Source: DATFVA01 sp963811905 (GTDB lineage: Bacteria; Bacteroidota; Ignavibacteria; Ignavibacteriales; Ignavibacteriaceae). From it: a stretch of DNA of 64,000 nt. The stretch's first letter is position 1, and each line of letters begins with the position of its first letter. The stretch covers positions 1-64,000 of the forward strand of contig CAWETK010000006.1 in NCBI GenBank assembly GCA_963811905.1. Direction: 5' to 3'. The position numbers were made by a program, and so were the translations under genes. This document shows, piece by piece, positions 1 to 8,439 of this stretch. The notes beneath the pieces were generated by a model. It was given only the letters and a program-made list of their open reading frames with translations, was not told the origin of the DNA and did not search any database.

Positions 1-85
1 GCATTTAGAGCGGCAGCGCCACCAACGCTGCCGTTTTCTACTCTGGAGAATCCCTGGATTTTATCATTTCAGAAATTCAGCTTTC

Positions 86-646
86 TCATTCTAAGATTTT
101 GCAAAGAAATAGCCCGAGCTGATAGCGGAACAAGGTTTCATTTTTTGTAAATAAAGTATTCGCAGATAAACTGATACCAAAGTTGTTTGTTATTAGAAAG
201 CCGCTGTCAATCTCAACTAGTCCTGCAAATGAAGAATATTTGATCTTTTCATATTCAGGCGATATAGCATTATTAATACCAATGAGTTGTCCTCTTTTTG
301 TACCGAAAGAGTAACCAGCGCCTAATCCCGCGGAAACTACAAACCAGTTATTAATTAAAGGGACATATCTCATCTCCAGGTTAATATCATTAATGTTTTC
401 CACTGGTGTCTCCAGAATATTCATCTCAATATTTGAGTTTGCCCTTGGTCCGATAAGAATATTCTTGCTGACCGGTAAAAAAAAGCCAGCACCTAGATTC
501 AGATATTTGTTTGTACTTCCAACACCTGCATTCAGATAACTTCTTAATACTTTTTCAGAGATAGCTTTATCTGTCTCTACCCTTACTTGAGAAAAAGAAT
601 AAAAACAGATAAGCACCAAAAAAGAAATCAATAATTTAAGTCTCAT
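86..646 (-). CDS. putative outer-membrane beta-barrel protein
   Basis: 186 aa, family not recognised. The first 20 residues form a Sec signal peptide (hydrophobic core LLISFLVLICFYSF). The rest alternates polar and hydrophobic residues with Gly/aromatic turns (LNLGAGFFLPVSK, SAGLGAGYSFG) and closes with an aromatic strand (RYQLGLFL), which is the look of a small outer-membrane barrel. It starts 12 nt after the stop of the lipoprotein gene on the same strand, so the two are probably co-transcribed. The barrel call is inferred from strand pattern alone. Confidence 0.6.
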   Translation of the reverse strand: MRLKLLISFLVLICFYSFSQVRVETDKAISEKVLRSYLNAGVGSTNKYLNLGAGFFLPVSKNILIGPRANSNIEMNILETPVENINDINLEMRYVPLINNWFVVSAGLGAGYSFGTKRGQLIGINNAISPEYEKIKYSSFAGLVEIDSGFLITNNFGISLSANTLFTKNETLFRYQLGLFLCKILE

Positions 647-658
647 TATATTTAACCT

Positions 659-1990
659 TTAATTTGATTTACCTATTGCAATGAATCCTGAATTATATCT
701 TTGCCCTACTAACACTACTAAGTTTTCCCGGATAGCTACATTATAAAATTCTGTGCCATAAAAGCCAGGGACATCGCTGAAAGTCTTCCAGGTCTTTCCA
801 TTGAAGTGAAGAGATTCTCCGTATGATCCGCAAATAAAAATATTATTCAATGATGACCCTCTGATTGCATAGCAATACTTTAGTGTTAAAGATATGAGTG
901 AATCTTCCCAGTTGCTTTGGTCGTCTATATGATTTTTTGTATATATTCCATTTCCAACGACATAATATTTTAACTTTGACTGAAACCATATACCATCGAT
1001 ACTGCCGTCACGAATATTTAAAGTTGATAATTCTTTCACTGAGTTATTTTGGATGGTGAAGATTTTCCTATCCGGACTCTGAAAATGGCGGGCTGCAATC
1101 AGGTTAATTTCGTATTCCATTTTACTTTCATTATAATTCCCCCAGATATCGCATATGTCTAAATCAGTCCCGGTTTCCAGTTTACTCCACTGTCCATTCT
1201 GGTAATGAACCACCACGCCAATACCCCCGCCTATATATAAATCATTACTTGATTTACCCCAAATTTTATTTATTGGAAAAGACCAGGGTACGCAAAAGCT
1301 TTTTATCGGAGTTGTACCTCGTATTATTACTATTTTATTACCAGTTGAGCTAATCCATAATTGGCCATCATCAAATTGATAAATTGCCTGTGTCGGATAA
1401 GGAGTTTGATTTGTTGACCCACAAACCGCAGGGAAATAAACTCTTTCGATCCCCCAGCCATTCCCATCCCAGTGAAGAAGATTATAAGCTTTTGGATCCG
1501 GTTGACCAAGAGTATCCATCAAATAAATCTCTCCGGTGGCCCAGATATTGTTCTCATTTATTATGGCCACATCATTAATCGAACAACTCCCTGCCTGTCC
1601 TCCGAACGTCCAGGTTTGCCAGTTGAAGTTGTGGGAGGTGGTGTCCATAGTTGAAACAGGGACAGAAACTTTGATTGATTGATTGTTTGATTGAATGATT
1701 GAACTCAAAATATATGTCTTATTTGGAAGTAGTGAATCAACATATAGGATTGTGTCTGTTGAAGTCAAACTGATTGTTTCTGAATGGATATTGTCCTTAA
1801 GTAATTCCACATTTGCAGGTAAGCTAATATTAGCCGTGGTCAGATTTACCCAGGCTTCGGTACAGCTTACATCTTCAAGGGTCAGACTTATCTGTGGCTG
1901 CTGTTCAGGCGGAATGGGGTTGCCCTTTTTGCAGGAAAACAGTCCAAAAGAAAATAATGCTAAAACGAACACTAAAACAAATACTCTCAT
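659..1990 (-). CDS. secreted lipoprotein with FN3-like and propeller-like regions
   Basis: 443 aa. A lipoprotein signal ends in the lipobox LFSC at about residue 20, followed by KKGNPIPPEQQP, a typical lipid anchor and linker. Residues about 30-115 look like a fibronectin-III-type beta sandwich (SLTLEDVSCTEAWVNLTT...). The remainder carries repeated W-x-G and G-x-G blades (WDGNGWGIERVYF, IWGKSSNDLYIGGG, WEDSLISLTLKYCYAIRGSS) suggesting a beta-propeller. Function unknown, probably surface or periplasmic. It is the first gene of a likely two-gene operon with the barrel protein 12 nt downstream. Around 1675-1705 the DNA contains a short TGATTGATTG run, read in frame, that resembles the repeat arrays elsewhere in the window. 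Confidence 0.65.
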   Translation of the reverse strand: MRVFVLVFVLALFSFGLFSCKKGNPIPPEQQPQISLTLEDVSCTEAWVNLTTANISLPANVELLKDNIHSETISLTSTDTILYVDSLLPNKTYILSSIIQSNNQSIKVSVPVSTMDTTSHNFNWQTWTFGGQAGSCSINDVAIINENNIWATGEIYLMDTLGQPDPKAYNLLHWDGNGWGIERVYFPAVCGSTNQTPYPTQAIYQFDDGQLWISSTGNKIVIIRGTTPIKSFCVPWSFPINKIWGKSSNDLYIGGGIGVVVHYQNGQWSKLETGTDLDICDIWGNYNESKMEYEINLIAARHFQSPDRKIFTIQNNSVKELSTLNIRDGSIDGIWFQSKLKYYVVGNGIYTKNHIDDQSNWEDSLISLTLKYCYAIRGSSLNNIFICGSYGESLHFNGKTWKTFSDVPGFYGTEFYNVAIRENLVVLVGQRYNSGFIAIGKSN

Positions 1991-2218
1991 AAATACCCCG
2001 GAACTTTATAGTAAATATTTGCTGGGTTTCAGGATTAAAGTAGTTCAGGTACCCGCTTTCAAAGAAACTCCTGTGAGCGCAGAAGTAATTAAATAAAAAT
2101 ATATAACATTGTCAAATTATTTTATTTAAACATTGGTAAAGAGAATTGTTTTTGATATAAATATTTTTTTATAGAAATGAATGATTCAGCGAAGCTGCCT
2201 TCCTACGTATTTGGTAAA

Positions 2219-2309
2219 GAACTTCATAAACCACGCCGAAGTGTCGGGGCAGGTGAAGTTCCCACATTCTCGTTAAGAACTTCATAAAAGAACTTCATAA
2301 ATGAAGTTC
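2219..2309. repeat. short palindromic repeats (GAACTTCA ... TGAAGTTC)
   Basis: The 352-bp gap 1991-2342 has no gene. It holds a 43-bp hairpin at 2219-2261 with arms GAACTTCA and TGAAGTTC, and a compact 20-bp version at 2290-2309, with an extra half site near 2277. A near-identical 43-bp copy lies at 55981-56023. The rest of the gap is AT-rich and shows nothing else. Confidence 0.6.
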
Positions 2310-2342
2310 CTACATGATGACCCATAAAAACAGAAATGATAG

Positions 2343-3620
2343 TTAACTATTCACAGCGGTGATCAGGTTTACTGAGGTGAATCCCGAGGTACTTTTATAT
2401 TTGAAAACTACAGCTTCGACTAATGGATCATTTTTTACATTTTGATTGTTCAGCCAGCCACCAGTATTGTATAAACTGATATTAGTTCCCGAGGGAATCT
2501 GCATTTTGACCGGGCTTTTTGTGGAGATTGGTTCGTGCGTATGGCCGAATATGATTTTATCTGGTTCAGGGATCTGTATGTTATGAAGTTTTCCTAAATC
2601 TTCTACTTCAGCCATGCAGGCATTGTAGTAATCAAGAAATCTTTCCTCCACTTCCGGTAGGGCGAAGTATTCTTTGTTGTATCTTACTTTGGTTTGTGAT
2701 GAGATCATATCGAGGATCAGCTGCTTTGCTTTGTTTGAAGCAAGATCAGAGGCAGCTTCATTAAGGAACTGGTACCATTTCCTGTAATCGAAATACGTGT
2801 TCGTCGAGATAGTTGTCGAGGTTATCGAGGTATTGTTTTGTTTTAGTTATCTCTCCCCTCTTTATCTGCTGCTGGAGTTCTGATAACATTTCTGATAGTA
2901 TTCCTGCCTGTCCTACTCCTGAGCAGGCAAGCTGGTTGAACGGGAAGTTCATTCCTACCATTTCCTGTATATCCATTTTTGTCCCGAGCTTAAGGTCATT
3001 CGCCGAAGATGATGGGAGCCCACTTCGAGAGAAGTCGACCAGTAGCTATCCAGATAATGCCCGTGCGTCATCAGTATGGTTCCTTCATCTGTTGCCAGGT
3101 AGAGGTTAGGGTAACAGAATATGAAATGAGAGGGTTCGTCTGTTATATGATCCAGGAATAATCCGCCGTAGGTGTAGGTGCCGTCTGATCTCTTCCCTAC
3201 CCCGGGAAGAGTCAAGCCCGGGGTTTCAGTATTAGTTCTGTCATCCAGTATTCCCGGGACTGCTGTCCTGAACTTCCGGGGGATCTTTCCGTTCTTAATC
3301 TGGTGAATGATGTTTACTTCATTCTCCACTATGTTCCAGATATCATAATCGTGGTTGCCGGGTACATAGATAATCTGATCGGCAATTTTATCTTTCTGCA
3401 CAAGGGTGAAGAATACTTTCCCTGCCCGGTATGCATTCTCATAGCTGGTGACTGAAAAATCCAGGATATCTCCAAGAAGAATGAGGTAATCATTGCCGGT
3501 TCCTGCTGCTTCCCTGAACTCTTTATATTTTGGTCCTTCTTTATAGTCATTCCCATTCCATTCAACAAGTGAGCAGAGCGGATCGCCGAGGTGAGTGTCT
3601 GATGTAATTGCGAGTTTCAT
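2343..3620 (-). pseudogene. calcineurin-like metallophosphoesterase, frameshifted
   Basis: Read across frames this encodes a protein of about 415 aa. The N-terminal piece (3620 to about 3035) has the metal-binding motifs SDTHLGD, LLGDILD, VPGNHDYD and THGHYLD. A middle piece in another frame (about 3010-2770) continues with KLGTKMDIQEMVGMNFPF and NLDNYLDEH. The C-terminal piece (about 2785-2343), back in the first frame, holds YFDYRKWYQFLNEAASDL and the last motif IFGHTHEP. A short third-frame stretch (LLSKWAPIIFGE, about 3049-3014) seems to bridge the first two, which implies three single-base shifts. All five metallophosphoesterase signatures survive, so the gene was intact recently, or the indels are assembly errors. 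Substrate unknown. Confidence 0.8.
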
Positions 3621-3798
3621 AATAGCTTCCCTTAATTTTTTTTGACTGCAAAGAAAAGGAATTACAAGGTAAGAATCTGCTTTTCAACGGAAACTTTATT
3701 CAAAATGATAAAGAATGATAAATTAAGCTAAAGACGGAGGGTTGCGGCGCTTTGATTCACTGGATAATTTCACAATAAAAATTTAATGGAATTTTATT

Positions 3799-3993
3799 AT
3801 GAAAAAATATCTTTCAATACTCTCTGTTCCTGCAATAAATGCAGGGGCGCTTATATATGCACAGCTGCCGGCCATCGGAATATTTGAGGAGATGTTCAAG
3901 CTGCTGGTGCTGATTGCGACGTTCACCTTCACCGTAATTAGAATAGTGGTTACGGTGAAAGATTATCTTAAAAACAGGGATGACAAACAATAA
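3799..3993 (+). CDS. small membrane protein, holin-like in shape
   Basis: 64 aa with two hydrophobic stretches (LSVPAINAGALIYA and MFKLLVLIATFTFTVIRIVVTV) and a charged tail KDYLKNRDDKQ. This size and layout resembles small phage holins, but I do not recognise a family. It heads a set of small genes: the next one starts inside its last codons (ATG at 3980), and a DUF6266-like gene follows at 4715. No good Shine-Dalgarno is seen; AATGGAATTTTATT precedes the ATG. Confidence 0.5.
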   Translation: MKKYLSILSVPAINAGALIYAQLPAIGIFEEMFKLLVLIATFTFTVIRIVVTVKDYLKNRDDKQ

Positions 3994-4081
3994 CCGGTCT
4001 GAATTGAATAACGATTTTAACCTGGCAAAGTTTATGGCTTCGGATATGTTCCGGCAGACTGCAGTCTATGAATCTGATTGA
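3980..4081 (+). CDS. tiny unknown ORF overlapping its neighbours
   Basis: 33 aa (begins MTNNNRSELNNDFNLAK, ends RQTAVYESD). Its ATG lies within the last codons of the membrane protein gene and its 3' end overlaps the start of the next ORF, as in translationally coupled small genes. Part of it also appears in the decayed duplicate near 4400-4440. No family recognised. Confidence 0.35.
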   Translation: MTNNNRSELNNDFNLAKFMASDMFRQTAVYESD

Positions 4082-4235
4082 TGAGACTGAATTGCGTAAT
4101 GTTCAGATACGCAATGATTATGACGCTCTTCGTATCCATCACAATGCTTCCGCTTGTATAGAAATACTAATGCAGAAATATTTCCTCTCCGATTCCGCAA
4201 TAAATTCTATCGCTCTTCCGCAAATCTCCGCTTAG
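4068..4235 (+). CDS. small unknown protein, duplicated downstream
   Basis: 55 aa (MNLIDETELRNVQIRNDYDA at the N-terminus, then HHNASACIEILMQKYFL and SINSIALPQISA-like tail). It begins inside the previous small ORF. A degraded copy is present 369 bp downstream (4437-4587), where ACIEILMDKYHL is still readable. Conservation of the ACIEILM core at protein level between the copies suggests it was once translated. Predicted largely helical and soluble. Function unknown. Confidence 0.45.
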   Translation: MNLIDETELRNVQIRNDYDALRIHHNASACIEILMQKYFLSDSAINSIALPQISA

Positions 4236-4288
4236 TAGCCTGGCTTTCACTCCATTGTCGCAGTGCTGCTGAGAAGTGACTCCCAATT

Positions 4289-4329
4289 TGTCATTTCGAA
4301 CATCCGCCGAAAGGAGGATGGAGAAATCT
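4289..4329 (+). repeat. fragment of the palindromic element found at 56058
   Basis: TGTCATTTCGAA, a GC-rich hairpin (CATCCGCCGAAAGGAGGATG) and GAAATCT. The flanks match the arms TGTCATTCCGA and GAAATCT of the 134-bp inverted-repeat element at 56058-56191. It lies between the two copies of the small gene. Confidence 0.4.
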
Positions 4330-4436
4330 ATTTTCCAATTCCTAGATCCTCAATATTCTGTACCCTGGTGAAGCCAATTTCCGACCTCATGAACTCCAAC
4401 CTCCGATTTCTTCTTGATTTGTTGCAGCTGCCTTCT

Positions 4437-4587
4437 ATGACCTGATTGACGAATTGAACTTCGTAATCTTCTAGACCTATCATGAAGCCCTTCGGGTGAA
4501 CACCACACTTCTGCCTGCATTGAAATCCTTATGGATAAATATCACCTCGCCTGGGATCCACTCAGAAATATAATTTTTCGAAGATAA
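4437..4587 (+). pseudogene. decayed duplicate of the 4068-4235 gene
   Basis: Nucleotide similarity to the upstream gene runs from CTATGA-CTGATTGA through ACTTCGTAATCTTC to GCCTGCATTGAAATCCTTATG. In three frames one can read LIDE, ELRNL and HHTSACIEILMDKYHLAWDPLR, but at least two frameshifts and an early stop interrupt it. It shows that this small-gene cassette was tandemly duplicated and that one copy has degenerated. Confidence 0.55.
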
Positions 4588-4714
4588 TCTCTTCCTTATT
4601 TAGACCTCGTCTTAATTTACTGCTTCAAAATAGACAATGAAATCCCCTGTTTTATGCTATACTATTGTGCTGTCATTTTTTTTCAATAACAAATCAAAGA
4701 AAGGAGAAATTAAA

Positions 4715-5404
4715 ATGGCAGTACTAAAAGGTTCGGTAATTGGTGAACTGAGCGGGAAGCTCGGAAACCTTGCAGCACGCTGCATCCAAGGAAGAACAGT
4801 CCTGGGCAGGCGTCCTGTAAGTTTCACCGTAAATAACTCACCTGCAATGGTGGAAATCCGTAAGAAGTTCTCGGTAGCCGGTATTTTTGCAAAGAATGTG
4901 AAAACACTTTCTGCATTGTACCCGATCTGGAACAAGATAAAAAGCGCGGGACTTTCCGCCTTCAATGAAATCTGCAAACTGAATTATTTTGAATCAGCTG
5001 CAGATAAACCATCGGTTGATAATGTATTAACTCCGGAGGGCGGGTTTGCTCTTCCGGTTACTGTTGCTGCAGTTGCTGCAAATAGTGTGACGGCTACGAT
5101 AGCTGCACTTGACACAGTGATGATAGCATCAGCTGAGGAAAGGAACTTCGTGACGAACGGGTTAATATGTTATTATAATCCTGTTAACCCTGAGGATGCT
5201 CCATACGCGATTACCAAGATCGAGACGGCGCCTGACCTGCTCGACACGGTAAATCCGATAGATGTGAACATTCCTCTTAATGTTGTTCAGCAGAACCTGG
5301 GTGCTAAGTACCAGAGTTCAATATTGTACCTTGCTCTTGCAACTCTTGATGCAGATGGGAAAGTAGTACAGTATTCGTCTACTTATGCGCAGGATAATCA
5401 GTAG
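4715..5404 (+). CDS. unknown protein, DUF6266-like N-terminus
   Basis: 229 aa from the ATG at 4715, chosen because AAAGGAGAA sits 6-7 nt upstream; an in-frame ATG at 4637 lacks a ribosome site. The N-terminus GSVIGELSGKLGNLAARCIQGRTVLGRRP resembles the GGFSGKVGNVVG-type opening of Bacteroidota DUF6266 proteins. An Ala/Val-rich middle follows (FALPVTVAAVAANSVTATIAALD). No signal peptide. Its stop codon overlaps the start of the tandem purine-rich repeat at 5400. Role unknown; the DUF6266 link is from memory and tentative. Confidence 0.6.
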   Translation: MAVLKGSVIGELSGKLGNLAARCIQGRTVLGRRPVSFTVNNSPAMVEIRKKFSVAGIFAKNVKTLSALYPIWNKIKSAGLSAFNEICKLNYFESAADKPSVDNVLTPEGGFALPVTVAAVAANSVTATIAALDTVMIASAEERNFVTNGLICYYNPVNPEDAPYAITKIETAPDLLDTVNPIDVNIPLNVVQQNLGAKYQSSILYLALATLDADGKVVQYSSTYAQDNQ

Positions 5405-5446
5405 ACAAGATAAAAGATAAAAGTAACAAGTAAGAAGTAAGAAGTG

Positions 5447-5479
5447 AACAGCTTCCTCTTTCGGGGGGGAGCTGTTTTT
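5447..5479 (+). terminator. rho-independent terminator, repeat unit 1
   Basis: AACAGCTTCC pairs with GGGGAGCTGTT around a CTTTCGG loop and is followed by a T run. It lies 43 nt after the stop of the DUF6266-like gene. Confidence 0.65.
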
Positions 5480-5626
5480 GTATAAACCTGTGAGGAGAAT
5501 GTTAGAGGATAAGAAGTAAGAAGGTAAGAAGGTAAGAAGGTAAGAAGATAAGAAGATAAGAAGATAAGTAAGGAGCAAGGAGTAGACAAGATAAAAGATA
5601 AAAGTAACAAGTAACAAGTAAGAAGT

Positions 5627-5660
5627 ACAGCTTCCTCCTTCGTGGGGGGAGCTGTTTTGT
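5627..5660 (+). terminator. rho-independent terminator, repeat unit 2
   Basis: Second copy of the hairpin (ACAGCTTCCTCC / GGGGGGAGCTGT) with TTTTGTT after it, 180 bp downstream of the first. Confidence 0.55.
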
Positions 5661-5993
5661 TATAAACCTGTGAGGAGAAGGTGAGAAGGTAAGAAGGTAA
5701 GAAGGTTAGAGGATAAGAAGGTAAGAAGATTAGAAGATAAGAAGGTAAGTAAGCAGCAAGGAGTGTGGCGGGGACAAGATAAAAGATAAAAGGAACAAGG
5801 AACAAGGGACAAGAAATAAAGGAGGTAAGAGGCAGCTGGAGGATTAGAAGATAAGGCTATTTTGTGATTAGCTATTAAATCCGGATTAATTATCAGTCAA
5901 ATCAGAAAATCAGCCTGCTATTTTGATTAAGTTCTGATCATACCTTAAGTTTCCGAATCTAATTACGATAAATTTCAAGGAACCAGGCAATAG

Positions 5994-6947
5994 ATGAAGT
6001 CCAGAGAAACGCCGGAAGATATTCCTGTTGTAGAGGTAAAGGATGTATACAAATCGTTTAAGACGGTTAAAGCTGTAAACGGAGTAAGTCTTACTATTAA
6101 GCAGGGACAGTTTACCGCCCTGCTTGGTCCCAACGGTGCAGGAAAAACTACGCTTGTAGAGATGATAGAAGGGATACAGAAACCGGATAGCGGCGATATT
6201 ACGATTCTTGGAAAGAAGTGGGAGGGACACCAGAACGAACTTCACAGATCGATAGGTCTTTCCCTGCAGGAAACACGATTTATTGACAAGCTTACGGTTG
6301 AAGAAACGATGAAGTTATTTGCCGGTTTCTACCAGCTTGGGGATGAAAGGGTGAGCGAGATTATTTCTGAAATAAATCTGAATGATAAAAGGAAATCCTA
6401 TACTGTAAATCTTTCAGGCGGGCAGCGCCAGAAGCTTGCGCTCGGATTAGCGCTGCTGAATAACCCGAAACTGCTGCTGCTTGATGAACCTACTACGGGA
6501 CTTGATCCCAACGCAAGGCGGGAGATCTGGCATATTCTTCTTCAGCTGAAGGCAAAGTCGCACACCTCACTGATACTGACTACTCATTATATGGAGGAAG
6601 CCGAGCAGCTGTGCGATTATATAATTATAATTGACAGCGGCAGAATTCTGCTGGAGGGTACGCGGGATGAGATGTTAAACTCCGATAATAAGAAGATCAT
6701 TGAATTTACTCCCGAAGGTGCGGAGGCTGACCTGAATGAAATAATAAGCGGCAGTTCAGATTTTGATATAAACTGGGATGAGAATACCAGGAAAGGCATT
6801 ATAACGATTGACGACCTGGAAACTGAGCTGCCCGAGTTCATCAATTACCTTAAGTCGAAAAATATTCAGCTGAAGAACTTCGAGAGCAGGAGAAAGACTC
6901 TTGATGATCTGTTTACTACACTAACGGGAAGACACCTGAATGCGTAA
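5994..6947 (+). CDS. ABC transporter ATP-binding protein
   Basis: 317 aa, the ATPase of an ABC-2 type exporter. Walker A GPNGAGKTT at residues 45-53, Q-loop in SLQET near 92, signature LSGGQ at 140-144, Walker B LLLLDE with the D-loop GLDP at 169-172, and H-loop in LTTHYMEEAEQ near 197. The last 90 residues form the usual DrrA/CcmA-type C-terminal extension (DDLETELPEFINYLKSKNI). It overlaps the permease gene by 8 nt, so the pair is translationally coupled. The substrate cannot be read from the sequence; drugs, lipids and polysaccharides are possible for this class. Confidence 0.92.
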   Translation: MKSRETPEDIPVVEVKDVYKSFKTVKAVNGVSLTIKQGQFTALLGPNGAGKTTLVEMIEGIQKPDSGDITILGKKWEGHQNELHRSIGLSLQETRFIDKLTVEETMKLFAGFYQLGDERVSEIISEINLNDKRKSYTVNLSGGQRQKLALGLALLNNPKLLLLDEPTTGLDPNARREIWHILLQLKAKSHTSLILTTHYMEEAEQLCDYIIIIDSGRILLEGTRDEMLNSDNKKIIEFTPEGAEADLNEIISGSSDFDINWDENTRKGIITIDDLETELPEFINYLKSKNIQLKNFESRRKTLDDLFTTLTGRHLNA

Positions 6948-8064
6948 TGAATCATTAAACCAGTTTTTCACTCTTTTCTCGATGCATTCTAAAACGCTTA
7001 TGCGGGAACCCGCAGTATTATTCTGGGGGGTTGTGTTTCCGCTGCTGATGGCCTTAGGACTGGGACTGGCATTTACGCAAAAGCTTGACACGGTACACAA
7101 GGTTGCTGTAATTAATGCAGGAAAAGCGGCTGACCAGGCAAACAGGTTTGAAGTGTTCCTGAAAACGAGGACAGAAAGTAAACGGGACAGCATTACCAAA
7201 AAAGAGCAGTTCAAAATTACCGTGAAGGATGATAAACTCGGGGATAACACTTACATTTTTGAGAGGACATCACGGGCTGAAGCAATGAAGATGCTTAAGA
7301 GAGGCGAGATAAACCTGATAATAGAAGAAAAAAATGATAGTACTGAATTTCATTTTGACCCGGTAAATCCTGAGGCTCACCTTACTTATCTTAACTTATC
7401 CAGAGTGATAAATAATAATAAAATTATTAGTGAGGACGAATCAGTTGCACCGTTAACTCTTAAGGGAACGCGGTATATAGACTTTTTTGTACCGGGACTT
7501 ATAGCAATGGGCATGATGATGTCGTCTATTTGGGGACTCGGGTACGGCATAATTGAGAACAGGTCGAAGAAGCTCCTGAGAAGGATGATTGCCACGCCAA
7601 TGAAAAAATCATATTTCCTGATTTCGCTGATCACGGTAAGATCTATAATGAATTTTTTTGAAGGAGGGCTGTTATTCCTTTTTTCATATCTCGTCTTCGG
7701 AATTACTATCCAGGGGAGCATAATAGCGCTGCTGCTGATCTTTATTGCAGGGAATATTGGTTTTGCCGGAATTGCAATAGTAACTTCCTCCAGGACAGCA
7801 AATCCTGAAGTCGGGAACGGACTCATCAACGCTATCTCCACACCTATGATAGTCCTTTCGGGAATCTTCTTCAGCTACCACAATTTCCCTGACTGGGCAA
7901 TAGGTTTCATAAAGATACTTCCATTAACACTGCTTGCAGACGGTATCAGAAGTATTTTTATTGAAGGCGCAGGATTGCCTGAAATAATAGTCCCCTTCTT
8001 TGCCCTGCTGGCTACCGGGGTGATTTGTTTTTATGTAGGCTTGAAATTTTTTAAATGGTATTGA
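6940..8064 (+). CDS. ABC-2 type transporter permease
   Basis: 374 aa. One N-terminal membrane helix (AVLFWGVVFPLLMALGLGLA), a large extracytoplasmic domain of about 130 residues (KLDTVHKVAVINAG to DFFVPG), then five C-terminal helices (LIAMGMMMSSIWGLGYGI, SIIALLLIFIAGNIGFAGIA, PMIVLSGIFFSYHNFP, FFALLATGVICFYVGL). This is the standard fold of ABC-2 permeases working with DrrA-like ATPases. The start overlaps the ATPase stop by 8 nt. A purine-rich repeat begins right after the stop. Confidence 0.88.
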   Translation: MRNESLNQFFTLFSMHSKTLMREPAVLFWGVVFPLLMALGLGLAFTQKLDTVHKVAVINAGKAADQANRFEVFLKTRTESKRDSITKKEQFKITVKDDKLGDNTYIFERTSRAEAMKMLKRGEINLIIEEKNDSTEFHFDPVNPEAHLTYLNLSRVINNNKIISEDESVAPLTLKGTRYIDFFVPGLIAMGMMMSSIWGLGYGIIENRSKKLLRRMIATPMKKSYFLISLITVRSIMNFFEGGLLFLFSYLVFGITIQGSIIALLLIFIAGNIGFAGIAIVTSSRTANPEVGNGLINAISTPMIVLSGIFFSYHNFPDWAIGFIKILPLTLLADGIRSIFIEGAGLPEIIVPFFALLATGVICFYVGLKFFKWY

Positions 8065-8178
8065 GAGAAGGTGAAAGAAATAAAAGATAAAAGGAACAAG
8101 GAACAAGTAAGAAGTGAGGAGGAAGGAAATAAGAAGATAAGAAGGTAAGAAGATAAGAAGGTAAGGAAGGTAAGAAGG
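8065..8178 (+). repeat. purine-rich tract (AAGAAGGTAAG type)
   Basis: GAAATAAAAGATAAAAGGAACAAGG followed by repeated AAGAAGATAAGAAGGTAAG. The same kind of tract precedes the 8-bp arrays at 9946 and 11850 and forms the body of the 5400-5770 repeats. Confidence 0.7.
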
Positions 8179-8236
8179 TGATTAAGTGATTGGTTGATTG
8201 AGTGATTGGGTGATTGAGTGATTGAGTGATTGAGTG
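8179..8236 (+). repeat. 8-bp repeat array TGATTGRG, short copy
   Basis: About seven copies of an 8-bp unit (TGATTGAG/TGATTGGG). It ends in the hairpin ACCTGCC ... GGCGGGT (8237-8263), which also closes the array at 11850-12112. Confidence 0.75.
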
Positions 8237-8317
8237 ACCTGCCTACGTTTCACTTCGGCGGGTGAATTGGGTGAATGGAGTGTATCTTTGGCATATTTTT
8301 GTACGGCTAAAATCGGA

Positions 8318-8380
8318 GATCTTCGCTCCGTCTATCGACGGGATCTTCGCTCCGTCTATCGACGGGATCTTCGACTTTGC
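8318..8380 (+). repeat. 24-bp tandem repeat, about 2.5 copies
   Basis: GATCTTCGCTCCGTCTATCG begins at 8318 and 8342 and a partial copy at 8366, spaced exactly 24 bp. A T-rich run follows at 8387-8394. Non-coding in appearance. Confidence 0.75.
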
Positions 8381-8439
8381 TGCGATTTTTTTTGGCCAAG
8401 TTATTTAAGGATTCTATAAATTATTGAACGTTTACTAAT

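Larger units (their letters stand above)
5400..5770 (+). repeat. two tandem 181-bp repeat units, purine-rich
   Basis: The motif AGTAGACAAGATAAAAGATA starts at 5400 and again at 5581. Each unit holds a terminator-like hairpin, then TATAAACCTGTGAGGAGAA, then a run of AAGAAGGTAAG-type purine repeats. A third partial start (ACAAGATAAAAGATAAAA) is at about 5774. The gap 5405-5993 has no gene; 5830-5993 is AT-rich leader of the ABC operon with nothing recognisable. Confidence 0.75.

Noticed and set aside
4263..4445. A 60-codon + strand frame between the duplicated small genes
   Set aside because: It reads through the palindromic fragment at 4289 and the decayed duplicate in the wrong frame.
5318..5805. 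Leu/Ser/Tyr-rich minus-strand frames (SYLLTFLPSYLL)
   Set aside because: These are the complement of the purine-rich tandem repeat, not membrane proteins.
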